In this document: positions 20,461 through 31,457 of the stretch, piece by piece | Layout: each line of letters starts with the position of its first letter | Position numbering within the stretch: position 1 is the first letter of the stretch | Assembly: GCF_001949145.1 (NCBI RefSeq) | Contig: NW_019091364.1 | Coordinates: forward strand, 1,674,516 to 1,738,515 | DNA from: Acanthaster planci | Taxonomy: Eukaryota > Echinodermata > Asteroidea > Valvatida > Acanthasteridae | Direction: 5' to 3' | Length of the DNA stretch: 64,000 bases | The notes under the pieces: model-generated | Database searches by the model: none | Seen by the model: only the letters and a program-made list of their open reading frames with translations | Told to the model about the DNA's origin: nothing | Made by a program: the position numbers and the translations under genes

Positions 20461-21909
20461 ACCATTTATCTAGTGCGTTTGGATACTGAAGTCCATACAT
20501 AGCCTGACTCAGTATGGCTACGGCATGGTTACGGTAACGAAAGTAGGTCAACTATCCGTGACAAGGAAATATAACATCTATCAGGTGAAGTCGACCTTGG
20601 GAGCTCCTGAATGGAGTTCAGTGGGGTCTAGGGTTAGGTACCAGGAGAGTGCCCCTATATGTGATCATACGGAGGAAGGAATAGACCCTCCTCTATGATG
20701 AGAGTCACACCATAGAGCGACAAAGGTGGCACATGGTTGGCTATATATGGCCTAGTTCTGTACGGACGAATACCCATACAAGTATTATGGTATGCATGGC
20801 CCCAATGTACATGTACACTGTACATGGCTTTCGTAGGCTCCGCCCCTGTTTTGGTCCAGTCCTCTTGTTGACATCAACACTGGGCCCTTCCATTGCAGCA
20901 CATACATGTACATGTACATGCACATCTACCACACTAAGACAATAACATTCACTCTGGTGCGGCTTAGTTCAAGTTGACCTTGTTTCTCACACAAAAGTCA
21001 TGTCCGAGGGACTCAAGTTTCAATTTCTCAGCTTAGAAGCGGGAGGGGACAGGTTGAAATTTAGTACAACGGTAGGCGTATGTAAGAGATATAATAACGT
21101 CTCGATACTATATTATTTAGTGTTAAAATCTACGTAGCTTTCCATTTGGATACACAATTATAACTGTATTGCAATTGCGACAGTTCATTCGACTCAGATA
21201 ATGAAGTTGTCCCCAGAATTAAGTGACAAGCATTAACATCATCGATACATCCTGCCTTCCTGTAAATAATATAGCGACGGCCATGGGCGTAAATCCTAGG
21301 GAGATGGGCTACCGTGAATCATATCATCCCCCGTACTTTTCGTGGTGAGAAAACAAAGGGCGGATGATAGTGATGAGCGGCTTTCCCAACAACTCATATG
21401 TATGATTCAGTAACTCTCAAAAGGGAGAGAACATGCCGTTTTGACGGCGCAGGCCGGGAGTGTAATACTGTAGTTTATGGCAGATGTACACCTGTACCAT
21501 GAACATCAACCCCAGTGTCATAAAAAAAAACTATGGTCAGTCGCTCTCCCCCTCCCTTTCAAATTTCCTTTGACGGTCAAGTCATCTCCCAAATTCCCCC
21601 CCCCCCCCTGTTCCTGGCACAAATTTATGCCACTAGTAAAGGCCCTTTGCAAAATTGTGGCTTGTGTATAAGTTGTGAACATTTGCACTATTTCACTACT
21701 AACGGGGAGGAGCAACTAAGAATTTCCGCCGGGAGCACATACGTGGCCCAGTCAACTTGCTGCTTGTCCGGCCTCACTGTTAAAAGTTTCCTAACAAATA
21801 GCCTGATCCACCTAAATAGCATGATAACTTGATCCTGAAGATCTGCACAATCCCAGAGCCTGCATTGCCTCTCAGGCTTTCTGGGCTTTAAAAAGACTTC
21901 GAATCTGCC

Positions 21910-22080
21910 CAGCAGCGTATCCAGCTTTTGGTGTGTGTGTGGGGGAGATCAAAAACGAATGTGAGCGGCGTCGGGCTAATTCAACACGATGCTGGGGGAG
22001 AAAAAATCGAATGGTGCTGTTTTCTTAGGGTTTGGTGCTAATATTTAATAACTAATATGCCCCCGCTGGATACGCCACTG
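21910..22080 (+). mobile_element. MITE family C (hAT-like) with perfect 8-bp target duplication
   Basis: 171-bp element, ends CAGCAGCGTATCCAGC and GCTGGATACGCCACTG (imperfect inverted repeats). It is flanked on both sides by AATCTGCC (21902-21909 and 22081-22088). The exact 8-bp duplication and CAG...CTG ends support a hAT-type non-autonomous insertion, and a fairly recent one. No coding capacity. Confidence 0.85.
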
Positions 22081-22513
22081 AATCTGCCTCAGAAAACCTG
22101 TGTACAAATTGTTGTCAAGTTCATTCCTTTTATCGCAAGTGCTTTTCCCTTTAATATACAATGTACGATGTAATTTGCTTGTCGTGGTTTTCTATGATTC
22201 CCTTGCGCAGCAGTTTGACTTTATTTACAGAAATGTTCATATCATTTTGAACAATATTTTTAAGTGGCAGGCTTTTTGACATGCAGAGAGTAATCATCCC
22301 CGGGGATCATATTTCTCTTTCTCGTATGTACAGAATTTATGCCCGACTGTCATGTACTTTTTAAAGGAAATGGAGAAATTTAGCTATGACTTTGAGGGCG
22401 CTATGTCGAATTATTGGACCCGGAAAATGCTGGTACCCGTGCACACTGCACGCAAATATTACAGAGAGTTGATCGTACACCAGCATAATGTCAGACAGAT
22501 GATTGGTGTCAAG

Positions 22514-22696
22514 ATGTCGCAGAGCAGACGACGTGTCCGTCTCTTTCCGAATTTCCAAGTTTTGTTTGTTACGCTTTCTTTTGTACTGCTTTGTTTTGTG
22601 TCAAATGGAAACGCATGGGACAGCGCGGACTTCGAGCTTTTTGATTTGGTGGAAGAAGTACAACTGAATTTCTATGATGTTCTCGGTATTGAAAAA
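22514..22696 (+). CDS. DNAJC1: DNAJC1 exon 1: signal peptide and start of J domain
   Basis: Signal peptide core [14 protein letters not shown], then a region ending [10 protein letters not shown], the first helix and turn of the J domain. ATG context is AAGATGT. Donor GTAAGT, phase 0. Confidence 0.93.
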
Positions 22697-25600
22697 GTAA
22701 GTCTTCAACCTCTAGGCTGTGCTGAACCTTGGTGCGCGTACGTGTTCATGTGCTTGAACTGCACAGACAAGCCATAACGATCAACAGTTAGGGTAGTGCA
22801 TACGTGTAATTCCCCCTGATGGAAAGAGGGAGAGTTCCATATACGGACATCACTTCACACCCTGTGCTGAAACCCTGTGATACTAGTCTGAAAAATTGAA
22901 GTACTCTTCTAGTGAACACCTTAATATTTTAACTTCTTGAAAAATTAGTGACGTCATTACTACGTGGAATTCTTTTCGACAGGAGCATTGGTAGTCCAAG
23001 AAGTGATGACATTTATGAAAGGTGACTGAATTTGAAGCAAAAATATAAATTGATTGTGTCCCTTTGCATGTTTCAGACAGCCAGTGCGGCTGAGATACGC
23101 AAAGCCTACAGGAAGCAATCACTTCTCCTACATCCAGACAAGAACAAGGACGATGGGGCTGAGGAGAAGTTCCGACAGGTGAGGCCCAATAACATATGAA
23201 AAAATGATGCTAACTTAAGCCTGCTTAATTAGGCTCAGTCAACTTTATACCATTTCCTGGAATGTCATCTGCAAAGTCTTGGGCATCCAGACAAGAACAA
23301 GGACAAAGGCGCAGGGGAGAAGTTTCGACAGGTGAGGCCAAAGAACAAATGAAAAAATGATGCTAACTTAAGCATGCTTGATTAGGCATCTGCAAAGTCT
23401 TGGGCCTTAAATTCAGCTTTGAAATCAACCTCTGCAGTGTGATCTGGTTTTGAAGAGTGAAACTAAACTCGGACAAGTGATACTTTGAAAATAACATTGC
23501 ACCTACATCTCACCTTCTTTGATGCAGTTAGTTTCAGTGGCAGAGGTCCTCAGAGATCCAGATATGCGGGAGAGGTAAGATACATGTAACAAACTGTAAA
23601 CTGACTCGTGATGAAGTCTTTCTCATTAAGCAGTACCTAAATTGAATAATTTGCAAGTTTGACTTGCAGTGAATTGCGGTAGACTATGGGACGTGCCCAG
23701 ATGCCTGCATACACTAACTTGGGACTGGTTCAGTCCAGCCACTAACAAACTAGGAATACCAGTGCCCCGATCCAAATGATGCACTTCAAAATGAAAAAGG
23801 GTATTTTCTTCCCCAGACAAGATCACTTTAAACAGTTATTGAATGGCAATAGAGCTTCTAGTTTGGATTTGAATCAACCAGCTGACCCAACAAGCTTGTT
23901 AGTCAAGTAGTTTCCGATATCTGTGGCAGTAAACAGGAGATCTTGGGTTCAAGTCCACCGTCCGTCTGGAGCAAGCTCGTGAATTCTTTCCCACAGACTT
24001 CTGGAAACCACTGAGCACATGCTGGCTAAGTTCCAGCAGAGTTTTGTAGTTGACTGTTTCGTTGCTGCTTTCATTTTCCCCAAGGTATGACCAGATCCTT
24101 GAGCATGGGCTTCCCAACTGGCGTGAGCCTGTCTTCTACTACCGCCGCGTCCGCAAGATGGGCCTGCTGGAGTTGGCTGTCCTGCTGTTCATCATCATGA
24201 CAGTGGGACACTACATTGTCCTGTGGTCCATCTACTGGGAAAGACTCCTTGAACTGGTAAAGACGACACCTAGCCCACTTACGCCCACACTTTTAGTACC
24301 CACTCCATCTTTTCAACAAGCTCAGGACCCAATCTGACGCACTGCTAAGCAGAAATTGTCCCGCAAATTCAGGTGCTGTGCAAAATTTTTAAAAAGCAAA
24401 AAGAAACTGGGTGTGAACCGGTGACAAGCAGTGTACAGTATGTGACATTTTGGCTGGTGTCCTGATTTTGGCCAAGCAACTAGTTTTCTGTGCTTAGCAG
24501 GCTCTGGGTTGTGCACATTCAGTCAAAAAGTGGTTGTACTCATTCTGCAAGGTCCTAAGCCTAAGCCAGGGCACACTTGCAGCGTGCCGTTGTCTGTCTC
24601 TCAGTTGATACGTTGATCATTCTGCATTCCATGGCCATAATTGGTATTTCTTTCTGAAAAGAACTCTTCTGTATACATCCTTTTTTCATTTTAAACACTG
24701 ATTTCTAGTAGATGCATGAGGCCTTCATATGATTCAAGAAACCTTAAACCGATAGGTTCTGATTGCCCACCTACATGTATCCCCAATTGGTTTGCTCTTT
24801 TAGAGTCGTTGCTTGGTGAATTTTAGTCAGACATCATCACAAATCCTCCCAATCCTGTGCTGTGGGGCGTAATACGCGCAGCTGTTGATAGCTGGAGATA
24901 TGACCAGCCATGTTAGTGGGCTGGTTCCAGATTGATTAGAGTGCGTTTGATGACTGTCACTTGTGAAAGTCAGACCCTTGACTGTTCTGTCCTCCGTCAT
25001 CGTACCCCAATGACTTCAGTCACGTGATGAATGAGTGAGTGACTTGTGCAGTAAACAACACCTCATGGTTGAACTGGAGTGGTAAAAAAAAATCTCAACT
25101 TACTTTTTGGATAAAGTTACAGAATAGTGGAATTGATTATTGTCGTTTCTCAGGAATCAATTATTCCAAAGAAGAAAAAAGATAAGAAGGCCAAGAAGGC
25201 AGCTCGGCAGGCGGCCAACCCATCAGAAACTGACGACGACGTCCTCCAAGACCTGGCCCCGGACGACCCCCTCCGCCCAGCCAAACCCCAGCTGGCTGAT
25301 GCCCTCCCTTGCAAGCTCTGCCGACTCCTCCTAACTGTGGCAGTCTCCGCCCCCTCCGCGCTTAAGCAGGCCAAGCTGGAACTGGAGATATGGCGGGAGA
25401 GGCGGAGACTGGAGGCGGAGCTAGCCACTCAGGAGAAGGAAGAGGGGGTGGAGGAAGATGGGGGCGGAGTCAAAGAGAAGGTGAAAAAGAGGTGGAAAGT
25501 TGAACCGACGATGTACGAATACGCACCGAGCACTGCGGAACCAGTAACATACACCCCACAAGGGATGGCACAAGATAATGAAAGAACTTCAAACACAAAG

Positions 25601-28600
25601 GTATCGGTGGCAATTCTTATCAACCTATCTGCTCAGATCCATCCAGATTCCCAAGGAGATTGTAGAGGATATGTGAGGGTTACCAGCATAAGATACCTAC
25701 ATCGCTGTAAGATTAGATAACCTGCGTATTTCAGCTCATATTTCCTATTCCCCTCATAATCAGGCTGTGTCCAAATGATGAAGCTGGGGCTAGATGTAGC
25801 ACATACACCTATGGGAGCCACCTCCTAGTGGCCACAGCCATTTCCCACAGACGTGTGTCATTCCTAGCCTCAGCCAGTTGATGTAAAGACAGTATATGCA
25901 TTTACAGTGGGCTTGAATATGTTATAGAGTACCATAGTGAACACGTCACTCGCACAATTATGTGTTTATAGGGTATCGGAGCAAGCACCAGCACTGAACC
26001 GACATACGCACGTACTCTGTTCGTTTGCACAACACTTCCTATTTCAAATAACGTCACACTTCTGTATTCTATACAAGTAACCATATTTAGAGCCCTTTCG
26101 TGTTTTTGAAATGGCAGTGACTTCACTTTGTGGAAGGGTCAACGTGAAGGACTGCTGTTGATTTGTAGTTGGTTGTGATTTATTTTAGTCTGGCGACTGG
26201 ACCCAAGATGAGGTGACCAGACTCATCCGTGCCATGACCAGGTATCCCGGGGGAACGTCAGCCAGGTGGGACAAAATAGCTGAGGAGATCTCAAGGCCCG
26301 TTGATGAGGTTAGCGTGAACGTGGTGGAAGGCGATTGCGGTGTTTGTCGCTGTATTCTGCTGGTCTTTGATGACCAGTTTCAATCAGTGACTCTTTGTTC
26401 TGATGGACCAGTGTACTCGCTGTTGTGTAAGACTTCATTCCCCAGGCCCAGGTCTTGGTAAACTCTTCTCACTGCAAAACCAGGTTCTGCACAAGAATCT
26501 TTGGCTCTAGAATCACCGACACATTCATGCTCACTGTGCTCCTGCCTAAAGGTTGCCAAGAAGGTGGAGTGACTATTGGACACGTTTGACTGTCCACTCA
26601 AGCTCAGCGTGCCTCTCTCAAATATTAGCCAGTTCGTCGGCTACAGAAATGCCAAAGCAATCATGCTTTCGTTTTTTCCTGTCGAAGGTTACCAATAAGG
26701 CAAAACCAGTATTGGACAAGTCTGACTTTCTGCTCAAACACTTATACACAGCACCAGTTTAGGATGTTGGCCATTTCGTAGGCTGTAAAATCACCGACAC
26801 ATTCATGCTTTCTTTTTTTTCTCCTGTCCAAAGGTCACCAAGAAGGCAAAACAAATCAAATCCGGAGGGTACATAGTCAACGTGGAAACGTCTGCCCAAG
26901 GTAACAGGCTAGTGGCTCACAGAACTGCTCCTTGCCGTGATGCAAATGCATCATGGTGAGAGCACAGGTTTTGTCATGTGCCCTCAAGTGGTTCTCAGAG
27001 GGAGCCCTCTGTAGCGCCCTCAATAGTTCATGAAGAGATCCACTGCTGCCGCTGTCACTGTAACAGTGACATGTATTCCTGTATTGTTGTAACCGTTCTG
27101 TGCTTTCTTACACATAGTTCCAATTTTAAAGGGAAAACGATATTTATCCTGTGTACCTCAGAAGGACTTTTTTATGAATATTTTCCATTTTCTTTTAGTG
27201 AAATCATCTGTAACATGTAACGATTGCACCTGTTCAATTTAGTTCAGTTGGCCTTTTGATTTGTTCAAGGTATTACTGGTGCCGTGGAGCATGCGGTGAC
27301 CAGCAAAACGGGGAAGACATTCCCCAACGACGAGATCACAATTGCATCCTCCGACTGCACAACGGCCGACCCGGACGACAGCCAGAAAGAAAACCAAAGG
27401 AAACGAAAAACTGCCAAACCGCTTAAGACAGCCGAGAGAACGTTGCTGATCTCGCAGGCGTCAGACCGCAACCTGGACTGCCATCAATCGGACGAGATGG
27501 AGCGGGAGAGCAAAGAGAAGGAGCAGGATGCGATCCTTTCGGGAGGCGGGGCAGGGAGCTGGAGCCAGAGACAGCAGAAGATCTTGGAGAAAGCCCTGAC
27601 GGTCTACGGCAAGGGAGTGGCAGAGCGATGGGAGAAGATCGCCGAGGCAGTCCCTGGAAAGACAAAGGTGAACAGCGCCCTCCAGGAGGCCCAATTTCAT
27701 GGTCAAAATAAAAGCGCCCTCTACAGGACTAGTCCCCGCCCCCCTCTTCTCCCCATCTAGAATTTAACAGACTGCAAATCACTCAACTCCTGAACTGCTA
27801 AGCTGTTGCAGGCAAAACCAGGCTGGCATGCGTGCATCGAGTCTCAAAGGCTGCCGAATGAATCATGCATACAAACCAGTGGAAAATTACACGTATTCCG
27901 TATACTGTAATTACCAGCTCACAAAGCGCCCTCTGTGGTTCATACATGCTGTCATTAGCTCTGTGCACTTGATGGTCCTGTGACATTGAAAATGCAGTTG
28001 TTACATTTAAGTGGGGGAAGCGTCATTTTTCACTTTGTACGTTGTTAAAAAAATTTTTCACCACTGCCACAGGCAAACCACATCCAATGTACGTTTAGCC
28101 ATAAGGTATGGTGGGTGACAGCCCAGCACTTGTAGTGCTGGGTACCCATCAAAGTAGGGTAAGTCGAGCATCAACCATTTAATGATGAGGGGGGAGGGGA
28201 ATAGTAACCTCTCCCTACTGATACAGCAATTTTTGTCCAAATTCAGATTTAAATATGTCAAGTTTGTAATGATGAATTTCAAAACCCATAGGTACCAACA
28301 TGTTATAGAACTTCTAGTTTATGTCGACATGTATAGTCAGTGTTTTTTTGCACAGCCAATCAAACTTTTGCAACTGAAATTTTTCCCGAGTGTTTTTGTT
28401 CCATATGCTGCAACGTTAAGAAAAGCACCCCGTAACATGGAAACAACCATACTATCCATTGCAGGCTGCTTGAACAAGCCTTGTGATTGGTCAGATTGTG
28501 CGAGATTTGTGACGTAGTAGGCCGTTCAAATATGGTAATACTCCAGACTGAATATCCTGAGTACCAGGAAAGTCCAGTGGTCGAAACATGGTCATCTCTT

Positions 28601-29049
28601 GAACAGTATTCTAGCTAGGACCATTTTAGTGCCGGGTAAATTTTTGGATTACAAAGCATAGTGAGCACAGTTCTTGATGCTTTCTGATGCTTGAAATACG
28701 ATCGAATTGGTACATTTAAATTATCAGTAATATTTCAGTTCAATTTTTGGAAAATCTGTGCTGGGTGGCACAGCCAATTTCAACCCTGAGTGCCGGGCGG
28801 AAATTTGCATTACCGGGTGGTGCCGCCCACCGCGGCTAGAACCCTGCTCTTAATCCCAGCCCACACCATTATTATGCTCTTGAACAGTGCCCTCAGTCAT
28901 TGCAGATCCAGCATTGCCATCTTCATGATGTTTCAATTCTGCTCCCGTTGCCGTCTTTTCAGGAGGAGTGCATCCTGAGGTACAAGGAGCTGGTGGAGAC
29001 GATCCGGCGGAGGAAGCAAGGAAACACGGGACCACCGCAAGAGCGGTAA
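22514..29049 (+). CDS. DNAJC1: DNAJC1 (ERdj1/MTJ1) ER-membrane J-protein, complete
   Basis: Co-chaperone of BiP in the ER membrane whose cytosolic part contacts ribosomes in mammals. Nine coding exons: 22514-22696, 23077-23178, 23528-23574, 24085-24256, 25154-25600, 26189-26308, 26834-26900, 27270-27667, 28963-29049. GT-AG boundaries and phases agree; total 1623 nt, 540 residues (human 554). Domains in order: signal peptide (about 1-34), J domain (about 52-116, HPD at 80-82), transmembrane helix (about 138-161), cytosolic Lys-rich linker, a second hydrophobic stretch (about 219-240), SANT1 (about 320-370), SANT2 (about 475-525). Start at 22514 puts [11 protein letters not shown] directly before the hydrophobic signal core; the frame is open upstream to 22352, but that extension would bury the signal peptide. 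Human DNAJC1 is a neighbour of MLLT10. Confidence 0.95.
23077..23178 (+). CDS. DNAJC1: DNAJC1 exon 2: J-domain helices II-III with HPD
   Basis: Encodes [20 protein letters not shown] and on to EEKFRQ. The HPD tripeptide that stimulates Hsp70 ATPase is intact. Acceptor GTTTCAG, donor GTGAGG. Confidence 0.95.
23280..23405 (+). pseudogene. Partial duplicate of DNAJC1 exon 2 in intron 2
   Basis: Bases from about 23285 repeat the 3' half of exon 2, its GTGAGG donor and about 55 bp of intron (compare 23128-23234). The copy would read [16 protein letters not shown]. It is bounded by a 19-bp direct repeat, CATCTGCAAAGTCTTGGGC, at 23266-23284 and 23387-23405. No matching good acceptor, so probably not spliced. 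Confidence 0.75.
23528..23574 (+). CDS. DNAJC1: DNAJC1 exon 3 (47 nt): end of J domain
   Basis: Encodes [15 protein letters not shown]; the split Arg codon (AG|G) joins YDQIL in exon 4. Acceptor GATGCAG, donor GTAAGA, phase 0 to 2. Confidence 0.92.
23893..23970 (+). repeat. tRNA-like SINE fragment in DNAJC1 intron 3
   Basis: A B-box-like GGGTTCAAGTCC preceded at the right distance by an A-box-like TTAGTCAAGTAGTT. Degenerate; not a functional tRNA. Confidence 0.45.
24085..24256 (+). CDS. DNAJC1: DNAJC1 exon 4: juxtamembrane motif and transmembrane helix
   Basis: Encodes [14 protein letters not shown], nearly identical to human DNAJC1, then the helix [20 protein letters not shown]. Acceptor TTTTCCCCAAG, donor GTAAAG, phase 2 to 0. 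Confidence 0.95.
25154..25600 (+). CDS. DNAJC1: DNAJC1 exon 5: cytosolic charged linker
   Basis: Starts [20 protein letters not shown] (the basic segment after the membrane helix that in mammals contacts the ribosome), then acidic and [10 protein letters not shown] hydrophobic parts, a Glu/Arg-rich helix and a YEYAPS...YTP segment. Donor is GTATCG (weaker). Phase 0 at both ends. Confidence 0.9.
26189..26308 (+). CDS. DNAJC1: DNAJC1 exon 6: SANT domain 1
   Basis: Encodes [20 protein letters not shown] then [14 protein letters not shown], matching the first SANT of human DNAJC1 (FPGGTPGRWEKIAHEL). Acceptor TATTTTAG, donor GTTAGC (unusual but functional type). Confidence 0.93.
26506..26833 (+). 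repeat. Tandem copies of the exon 7 acceptor region in DNAJC1 intron 6
   Basis: A ~135-140 bp unit repeats so that the start of exon 7 (AAAGGTCACCAAGAAGGC at 26831) is preceded by two degenerate copies near 26557 (AAAGGTTGCCAAGAAGG) and 26685 (GAAGGTTACCAATAAGGC). Each has its own pyrimidine-rich leader. The copies lack downstream donors. Confidence 0.7.
26834..26900 (+). CDS. DNAJC1: DNAJC1 exon 7 (67 nt): end of SANT1
   Basis: Encodes [20 protein letters not shown]; human has DVTTKAKQLKDS at this place. Acceptor TGTCCAAAG, donor GTAACA, phase 0 to 1. Confidence 0.9.
27270..27667 (+). CDS. DNAJC1: DNAJC1 exon 8: acidic linker and SANT domain 2
   Basis: A Lys/Glu/Asp-rich linker followed by [18 protein letters not shown] and [15 protein letters not shown], the second SANT. 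In mammals this SANT binds serpins such as alpha-1-antichymotrypsin. The donor falls exactly where human KSK|EDC is split. Confidence 0.95.
28604..28846 (-). mobile_element. MITE family A (hAT-like), copy 2
   Basis: Reverse-complement relative of 6991-7243, in DNAJC1 intron 8. Ends CAGTATTCTAGC and GCTAGAACCCTG. Flanking 8-mers CTCTTGAA and CTCTTAAT match at 6 of 8 positions, a worn target duplication. Confidence 0.75.
28963..29049 (+). CDS. DNAJC1: DNAJC1 exon 9: end of SANT2 and stop
   Basis: Encodes [19 protein letters not shown] and a short tail to TAA at 29047-29049 (human EDCIARYKLLVELVQKKKQ). Acceptor CGTCTTTTCAG. Confidence 0.95.
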   Translation, partial: EECILRYKELVETIRRRKQGNTGPPQER

Positions 29050-29498
29050 CACCACCAGAGCCGCGATGAATGGATCTTCCCAACAAGTGTCGCCAGTGCC
29101 CACAGGACGTAGCGACACTGTCTTTTCAAAACTTAACCCTAATGCCTTGGTCATCTTTGTCAGGGAAGCTTTTCATATCCTTCAGAATCCCACAACTGCT
29201 AGTTCCAAGCAGTGATCCTTGTTGCCATGGCCACGGCATCACACTGCAGTGACTTTGAACTTGCCGGCTTTGAGCAGAAACAAGATATTACACTTTTTGC
29301 ACAGATCTTGCCACATTGTCAAGGGCTAAACCAAATCATCTGAGGCACTTTGTTTTTAAAGTTGTATATATGTTTTGTGGGGAACTTCTTATTAACAGAA
29401 ATAAGTCAAAAGAATCATATCTAACAGAATCAGAAACCAATCACCGAACCAGTTTTAAGTTGCATTTTCCTGAACCTCTTTGGCACAACTGTTAGCAA

Positions 29499-29546
29499 AA
29501 TAAAATATCCACATATTTCAAATGTCTTCATTTTCACCAAAATAAA
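29499..29546 (+). terminator. Candidate polyadenylation signals of DNAJC1
   Basis: AATAAA at 29499-29504 and at 29541-29546, about 450-500 nt past the stop. Either would give an ordinary 3' UTR. Confidence 0.4.
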
Positions 29547-30265
29547 AAGCTGAACTTTTTCACATCCGTCAAATTGCTGTAAAAACATTTTTTCATTCAG
29601 TAGCCAAGGCCTAATCTGATCGAGTTTCTGATATTTTGAAAAAGGTTTGTTAACCGCAAAGACCAATTCCAGTTTTGTTTCCATTTATTTTAATAGAACA
29701 TCATAAAACTGCAAAATATTACAAAAAGGCCATAAGAGTAATTTTGTTTTGATTACACTATGTGTAGAGCTAAATTAATTAATTGATTGAGTCCTGTTTC
29801 AATTTCCAAACATTCAGCATGAGCTGAGTTAGAAAAAAATTATCAAAATGGTAAAAGTTTGCTCTAATGACAGTTTGCACATTCACATCTTTAGATGTGG
29901 CAGACAGGCATTTGAGTTCTGGAACTTTGATATATGGAAATACATTCGGTCACTAGTCTTGTTCCTTTTTTCTGTTATAAGTTTTTATGGTTTCCAGGTT
30001 TGAATTTCATGCATTACCTTCTGTCACAAGATTACGTGACCCAGCTTCGTCATCGTCATCTGTTTAGGCAGATTTTATTGCAAAATTGGAGTGGAAATGA
30101 AGATTGGGAAATGTCATAAACTTGATAGAAAAAAACATTGTTGCTATTTGTTGTAATTTCACACTGTTGAAGTGAAAGTTAAAGGATGTTGCAAATATAG
30201 GTGACTGAGGTAAGCTACGGTAGCTTAAAGAGGACCCTGCTGATCAAATAAAAGGGGCTAATGAC

Positions 30266-30454
30266 CAGGGGCATAGCCATGGGTGGAGGCATGTGCCCCC
30301 CCCCCCAATTCCTCAGTGCCCCCAATAAAAAAATGGATGAATGGATATTGAACATAACAGGGCTAACAAATGCTTTCCCCAGAAACCTACACCACTCAAC
30401 GCTGGTGCCCATAAGATGCTCGTGCCCCCTAGTAAAATCCTAGCTACGCCACTG
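30266..30454 (+). mobile_element. MITE with CAG(T)GGCGTAGC-type ends
   Basis: Left end CAGGGGCATAGCCATGG, right end complementary to CAGTGGCGTAGCTAGG, with poly-C and poly-A tracts inside. Ends resemble those of the element at 21910-22080. Flanking 8-mers CTAATGAC and CTCAAGTG agree poorly, so this is an old copy or the exact ends are off. Confidence 0.5.
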
Positions 30455-31457
30455 CTCAAGTGATGACTGCTCTGTCCCTTCCCTCGTAGCTCTCTGCTTC
30501 TAGCTCAATCGAAACCTGTCTAGAGATTGCCAAAAGTTGCCCTACCCTTGAAATTAAATTTTTGCTTCAGTCAAGAGTAACTGATACAAGTTTCTCATTC
30601 CCACCGATGCACCTCCGTCGACAAAATGTGTATTTAGTGTCTCATAAGCCCCCAAAATGACAACCCTTATTTGCCCGTGTGGACTCTGAAACGTAAAACC
30701 TTTGACAGTGTTTTTGGAATACAGTATTTCTACAGCACGGTAAGTTTGCTAAGGATTGGAAATTACTTTTTCTCGAAAAACCCTTCAATGTACTAAGGTA
30801 ATGACGCTGGATTCATCCTTGTCGTGTATCAAAACACAATTAATTAGGACCCAGAACGCAATTAAAACAGAATTTGAAGCTTTTATTTTCCCGTGGGAAA
30901 ATCTGGCTTTAAACGCAAAGACAATCAACTCTTATAATCGCTGAACTTTTCTCAAGGTCGTTCCAATGTACGTTCGCTGATTGGCACCGCTGGTGCAGGA
31001 CGGGTGCGTGGCACGTGTTCATATTCCAAGCGCCCTCTATTGACAACAGAACAGAGTGGCAGTCAAAAAAGAGATAATAAAAATATCGCAGAAACAACAG
31101 TCTTCATAGTTCATTTCAAATTTTCAATTTTGCTCAATTTCGCTAGTGCCGACCCAGCAAGCGTAAAAATGCGAACAAATTAATTGCCTGATACCCCAAA
31201 CCCGAGAACAGCAATGGCATAATAAAACAGGTGTTTGTTTTTTTGAGCCCACTCGCTGGTACTCGGAACTTAGTGTCTTTGTAGGCGCGAATTACGTAGC
31301 GACACCAGCTATTTTGTACATGATTCTCGGTCGTCACCTGGTCGTTCCTGCACCCCTCGCGCGCGCTTTGCATGCAATTTGTACACAGAACTGTCACAGG
31401 CTTCGCTCGGTTCGTACAATTTTGATCTCAGGATAAGGGCGAAATTCCTACTTAAAG

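Larger units (their letters stand above)
19720..22513. other. Intergenic region between the SKIDA1-like gene and DNAJC1 (divergent promoters)
   Basis: The two genes point away from each other across 2.8 kb. The region holds a dense TACATG repeat zone (20281-20460, and again 20805-20925) and a family C MITE (21910-22080). No coding frame with a recognisable domain. Confidence 0.65.

Noticed and set aside
20190-20502. Cys/Met/Tyr/Thr-rich frames up to 99 residues
   Set aside because: Translations of the TACATG palindromic repeat in several frames.
22183-22201. ER-stress element (CGTGG-N9-ATTGG) upstream of DNAJC1
   Set aside because: The second half reads ATTCC, so only part of the consensus is present.
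22352-22513. N-terminal extension of DNAJC1
   Set aside because: In frame, but it would place 54 charged residues before a classic signal peptide; the ATG at 22514 fits the family.
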